Part shown: positions 11,298 to 13,054 of the stretch, piece after piece
How the letters are laid out: every line of letters begins with the position of its first letter
Numbering within the stretch: the first letter of the stretch is position 1
From: an uncultured Duganella sp.
GTDB taxonomy: Bacteria > Pseudomonadota > Gammaproteobacteria > Burkholderiales > Burkholderiaceae
Direction of reading: 5' to 3'
NCBI GenBank assembly: GCA_946482635.1
Contig: CAMLSG010000156.1
Coordinates: forward strand, 1-13,054
Length of the DNA: 13,054 bases
Made by a program: the position numbers and the translations under genes
Notes under the pieces: generated by a model
Told to the model about the DNA's origin: nothing
Seen by the model: the letters and a program-made list of their open reading frames with translations, nothing else
Databases searched by the model: none

Positions 11298-12973
11298 GGC
11301 GTAGGAATGAGGTCGACGGCATCCCAGGCGTAGCCGGGGCTGAGGTAAGTCGTGCCGCTGGAACCGCTGATGGCGGTGAGGGTCAGCACGTTTTCGCCGA
11401 CCACCAGTTCGCTGGCCGGGATATTGAAGGTGTACAGCGTATTGTTGCCGCGGTAGGTGCCTACGGTCAGCGTACGCGTTGAAGGCTGGCTGGAGGCGGC
11501 CGGGTTGGCCGAGACCCAGCCGTTCACCTGTGCCTTGGGCCGCCCGCCTGCGAAGGCGACGGTGATCCCGGCCCGCAGCGTGAGCGGCACGAGCTGGCTC
11601 TGTTTGAGGTTGAAACGGATGGTGATGGTGCCGTTTACGCTCTTCCATTGATAAGCCGGGAACCCGGTGGCCGCACTGGAACTGCCGACCACAAAGTCGC
11701 CCGGCGTCCAGGAAGCCATGCGCACGTCGGATGGGTGCATGGTGGTGACCTTGTCGCCGTTCAGCAGTTCCGCCGGCGTGCCGTCCCAGTCGCCGATGCG
11801 CCAGAGCGCTGCCGCGGTGCTGGGGTCGCCCGCGATATTGATGGTGTTCAGCGCCACCGTTTGCCCCGCCGCCACAGTCACGCTGCGCGTATCGACCACC
11901 AGTTCGTTCTTGTAGACCTTCATGGTGTAGGTGCCGGGAATCATGCCGGGGCTGTCGAAGTGGCCGGTGGCCGCATCGGCCTTGGCCCAGTACTGGGCGG
12001 TGGCATTGGAGAAGCCCACCGTGTATTCATAGCGCGTGTCGCGTCCCTGCAGGCCTACGCCGGCCACGCGGCCGCGCGCTTCCGGGCCGACGAAGCCGGT
12101 CATGCCCATGCTGGCGAAGAAGGAGGTGTCGGGAGTTGTCGGTGCGCTGCCGTTGTTGAACACCAGCGAGTAAGTGTTCAGGATGCCGGGCCGGAACGCT
12201 TCGGTCTGGGCCTCGCCATAGTTGACGATGTAGGTAATCTCCTGCGTGGTCGAGGTGCCCTGGTTCAGCAGGCTGCGGTAGAAGGGGCCGCCGCTATTGC
12301 CCTCGTTGTTGTCGCGCACCACCCATAGTCCGACGCCGGGGCCGGTGGCGCCGATGTACGACCAGTCCTTCAGGCGCATGTTGGAGTAATGCTTGGAGCG
12401 GGTCTGGCCGTTGGCCAGTCCGAAAATATCGCCCGATTCAATGGCGCCCGTATTGTTGCGGATATCCGATGGCACCGGCCCGTTAGGCAAGGCGGCAATC
12501 GGCACGCGCAGGATATAGCGTGTCAGCCCCAGCGTGCTTGGCTCGCTGGTGAAATAGGTGCCCATGTAGATGTGCGGATAGCCGCGGCGGGCGATGTAGT
12601 AGTGCGTCAGGTCGCCAGCCTGCACCGTCACCTTGATGAAGTCGGGGCCGAGCGTGGTGGCGCTTACGCTAACTGCGGAAACGCCGGTGTACAGGAAATC
12701 AAAGCCGGAATTCACCTGGCTGCCGCGCGACTGGTCCTGGTACTGCACGCCGTTGTAAATCATCGAAGCGATGTCGCCGGCGGACTGCGTGCTCACGCCA
12801 TTGTCGGTACGGCGGATCTTGAACACCAGGCCAGCGCCGGTGTCGATGGTGTAGAAATTGCTGTCTTCAGTAAGTCCGAAGTCGGCCGCATGGGCATTGC
12901 CGGCGAACCAGCCGGAAAAGAGGACGAGCAAGGCCATACCTGCCGCGCAGGCATTCAACCGGAAAGTTTTCAC
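11294..12973 (-). CDS. Secreted rhamnogalacturonan lyase, PL4 (RhgB type)
   Basis: The 559-aa product resembles fungal RGL4 across its length. PL4 enzymes cleave the rhamnose-galacturonate backbone of pectin rhamnogalacturonan I by beta-elimination. A signal peptide (MKTFRLNACAAGMALLVLFS, cleavage after AHA near residue 29) implies export. The layout is an N-terminal beta-sandwich catalytic domain (about 30-280), an FnIII-like domain (about 283-378; GPEARGRVAGVG, SPGMIPGTYTMKVYKNE) and a C-terminal jelly roll (about 385-556; WRIGDWDGTP, HPSDVRM, FAGGRP, ISGSSGTTYLSPGY). Compared from memory with RGL4, the catalytic Lys150 corresponds to K194 (QTRSKHYS) and Arg107/Arg111 to R152/R156. The position of His210 holds E254 (NYGEAQTE), and Tyr203/Tyr205 are Thr/Ile. 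Activity or specificity may therefore differ. The GTG start is chosen because AAGGAG lies 5 bp upstream and the signal peptide begins exactly there. It is the first gene of a pair with the PEP-CTERM protein. Confidence 0.88.
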   Translation of the reverse strand: MKTFRLNACAAGMALLVLFSGWFAGNAHAADFGLTEDSNFYTIDTGAGLVFKIRRTDNGVSTQSAGDIASMIYNGVQYQDQSRGSQVNSGFDFLYTGVSAVSVSATTLGPDFIKVTVQAGDLTHYYIARRGYPHIYMGTYFTSEPSTLGLTRYILRVPIAALPNGPVPSDIRNNTGAIESGDIFGLANGQTRSKHYSNMRLKDWSYIGATGPGVGLWVVRDNNEGNSGGPFYRSLLNQGTSTTQEITYIVNYGEAQTEAFRPGILNTYSLVFNNGSAPTTPDTSFFASMGMTGFVGPEARGRVAGVGLQGRDTRYEYTVGFSNATAQYWAKADAATGHFDSPGMIPGTYTMKVYKNELVVDTRSVTVAAGQTVALNTINIAGDPSTAAALWRIGDWDGTPAELLNGDKVTTMHPSDVRMASWTPGDFVVGSSSAATGFPAYQWKSVNGTITIRFNLKQSQLVPLTLRAGITVAFAGGRPKAQVNGWVSANPAASSQPSTRTLTVGTYRGNNTLYTFNIPASELVVGENVLTLTAISGSSGTTYLSPGYAWDAVDLIPTP

Positions 12974-12978
12974 GATGT

Positions 12979-12984
12979 CTCCTT
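12979..12984 (-). promoter_or_regulatory. Ribosome binding site deciding the GTG start of the lyase
   Basis: On the reverse strand AAGGAG lies five bases before the GTG at 12973. An ATG exists 26 codons further upstream in the same frame, but it has no ribosome site and would put a polar segment before the signal peptide. Confidence 0.8.
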
Positions 12985-13012
12985 GGGGATTTTTTTGGTA
13001 TGTTGCCGTTGA

Positions 13013-13042
13013 AGTATCAAAGCAGTGGCAGTGGCCAGTCAA
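13013..13042 (-). promoter_or_regulatory. Probable sigma-70 promoter of the lyase/PEP-CTERM pair
   Basis: The reverse strand shows TTGACT (13042-13037, five of six to TTGACA) and GATACT (13018-13013, four of six to TATAAT) with an 18-bp spacer. Transcription would start near 13005, giving a leader of about 30 nt that contains the AAGGAG site. No operator palindrome is evident, though upstream control elements could lie beyond the right edge. Confidence 0.55.
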
Positions 13043-13054
13043 CGGGGGCACGGC

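Noticed and set aside
11298..11648. Extension of the PEP-CTERM gene upstream to 11648
   Set aside because: The extra region lies within the lyase gene and would bury the clear signal peptide that begins at the ATG at 11297.
11648..12328. 226-codon plus-strand frame inside the lyase region
   Set aside because: It is antisense to a protein matching PL4 over its whole length. The translation is His/Gly/Val/Arg-rich with no domain.

Overview
The window reads as ordinary chromosomal DNA of a high-GC betaproteobacterium. The best guess is the Oxalobacteraceae (Massilia/Duganella/Janthinobacterium-like). Three things point there: a tight smc-zipA-ligA cluster, the SMC type of condensin rather than MukB, and a PEP-CTERM surface protein beside a plant cell-wall lyase. 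The taxon is an inference, not a database match. I see no tRNA, rRNA, CRISPR array, insertion sequence, phage gene or attachment site. Coding density is very high, and no gap between genes exceeds about 80 bases.

Left edge (1-187): the first 36 codons of a leftward low-molecular-weight protein tyrosine phosphatase, then a short divergent promoter region. Housekeeping block (188-7750, rightward): smc (chromosome condensation), zipA (FtsZ membrane tether), ligA (NAD-dependent DNA ligase) and def (peptide deformylase). These genes overlap by 4 bp or are separated by 8 bp and 2 bp, so they are almost certainly co-transcribed and partly translationally coupled. The block links chromosome organisation, septum formation and nick sealing.

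Centre (7751-10656, rightward): after a 76-bp gap with a possible promoter come an OPT-family membrane transporter and, 22 bp later, an aldo/keto reductase. Their substrates cannot be read from the sequence.

Right (10653-13054, leftward): a secreted PL4-type rhamnogalacturonan lyase (GTG start, good ribosome site, recognisable promoter) is followed by a PEP-CTERM protein whose ATG overlaps the lyase stop. The pair looks like a small pectin-utilisation or surface-display operon. Its last stop codon overlaps the stop of the convergent aldo/keto reductase in a shared CTAG.

The most notable observations are inside proteins. LigA (781 aa, about 110 longer than E. coli LigA) carries what looks like an extra, diverged copy of its second helix-hairpin-helix unit before the BRCT domain. 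ZipA appears to carry a tandem second copy of its FtsZ-binding fold. The PL4 lyase keeps the expected catalytic lysine and two substrate arginines but has Glu where the fungal enzyme has its second key residue, His. No obviously new multi-gene defence or mobile system is visible.
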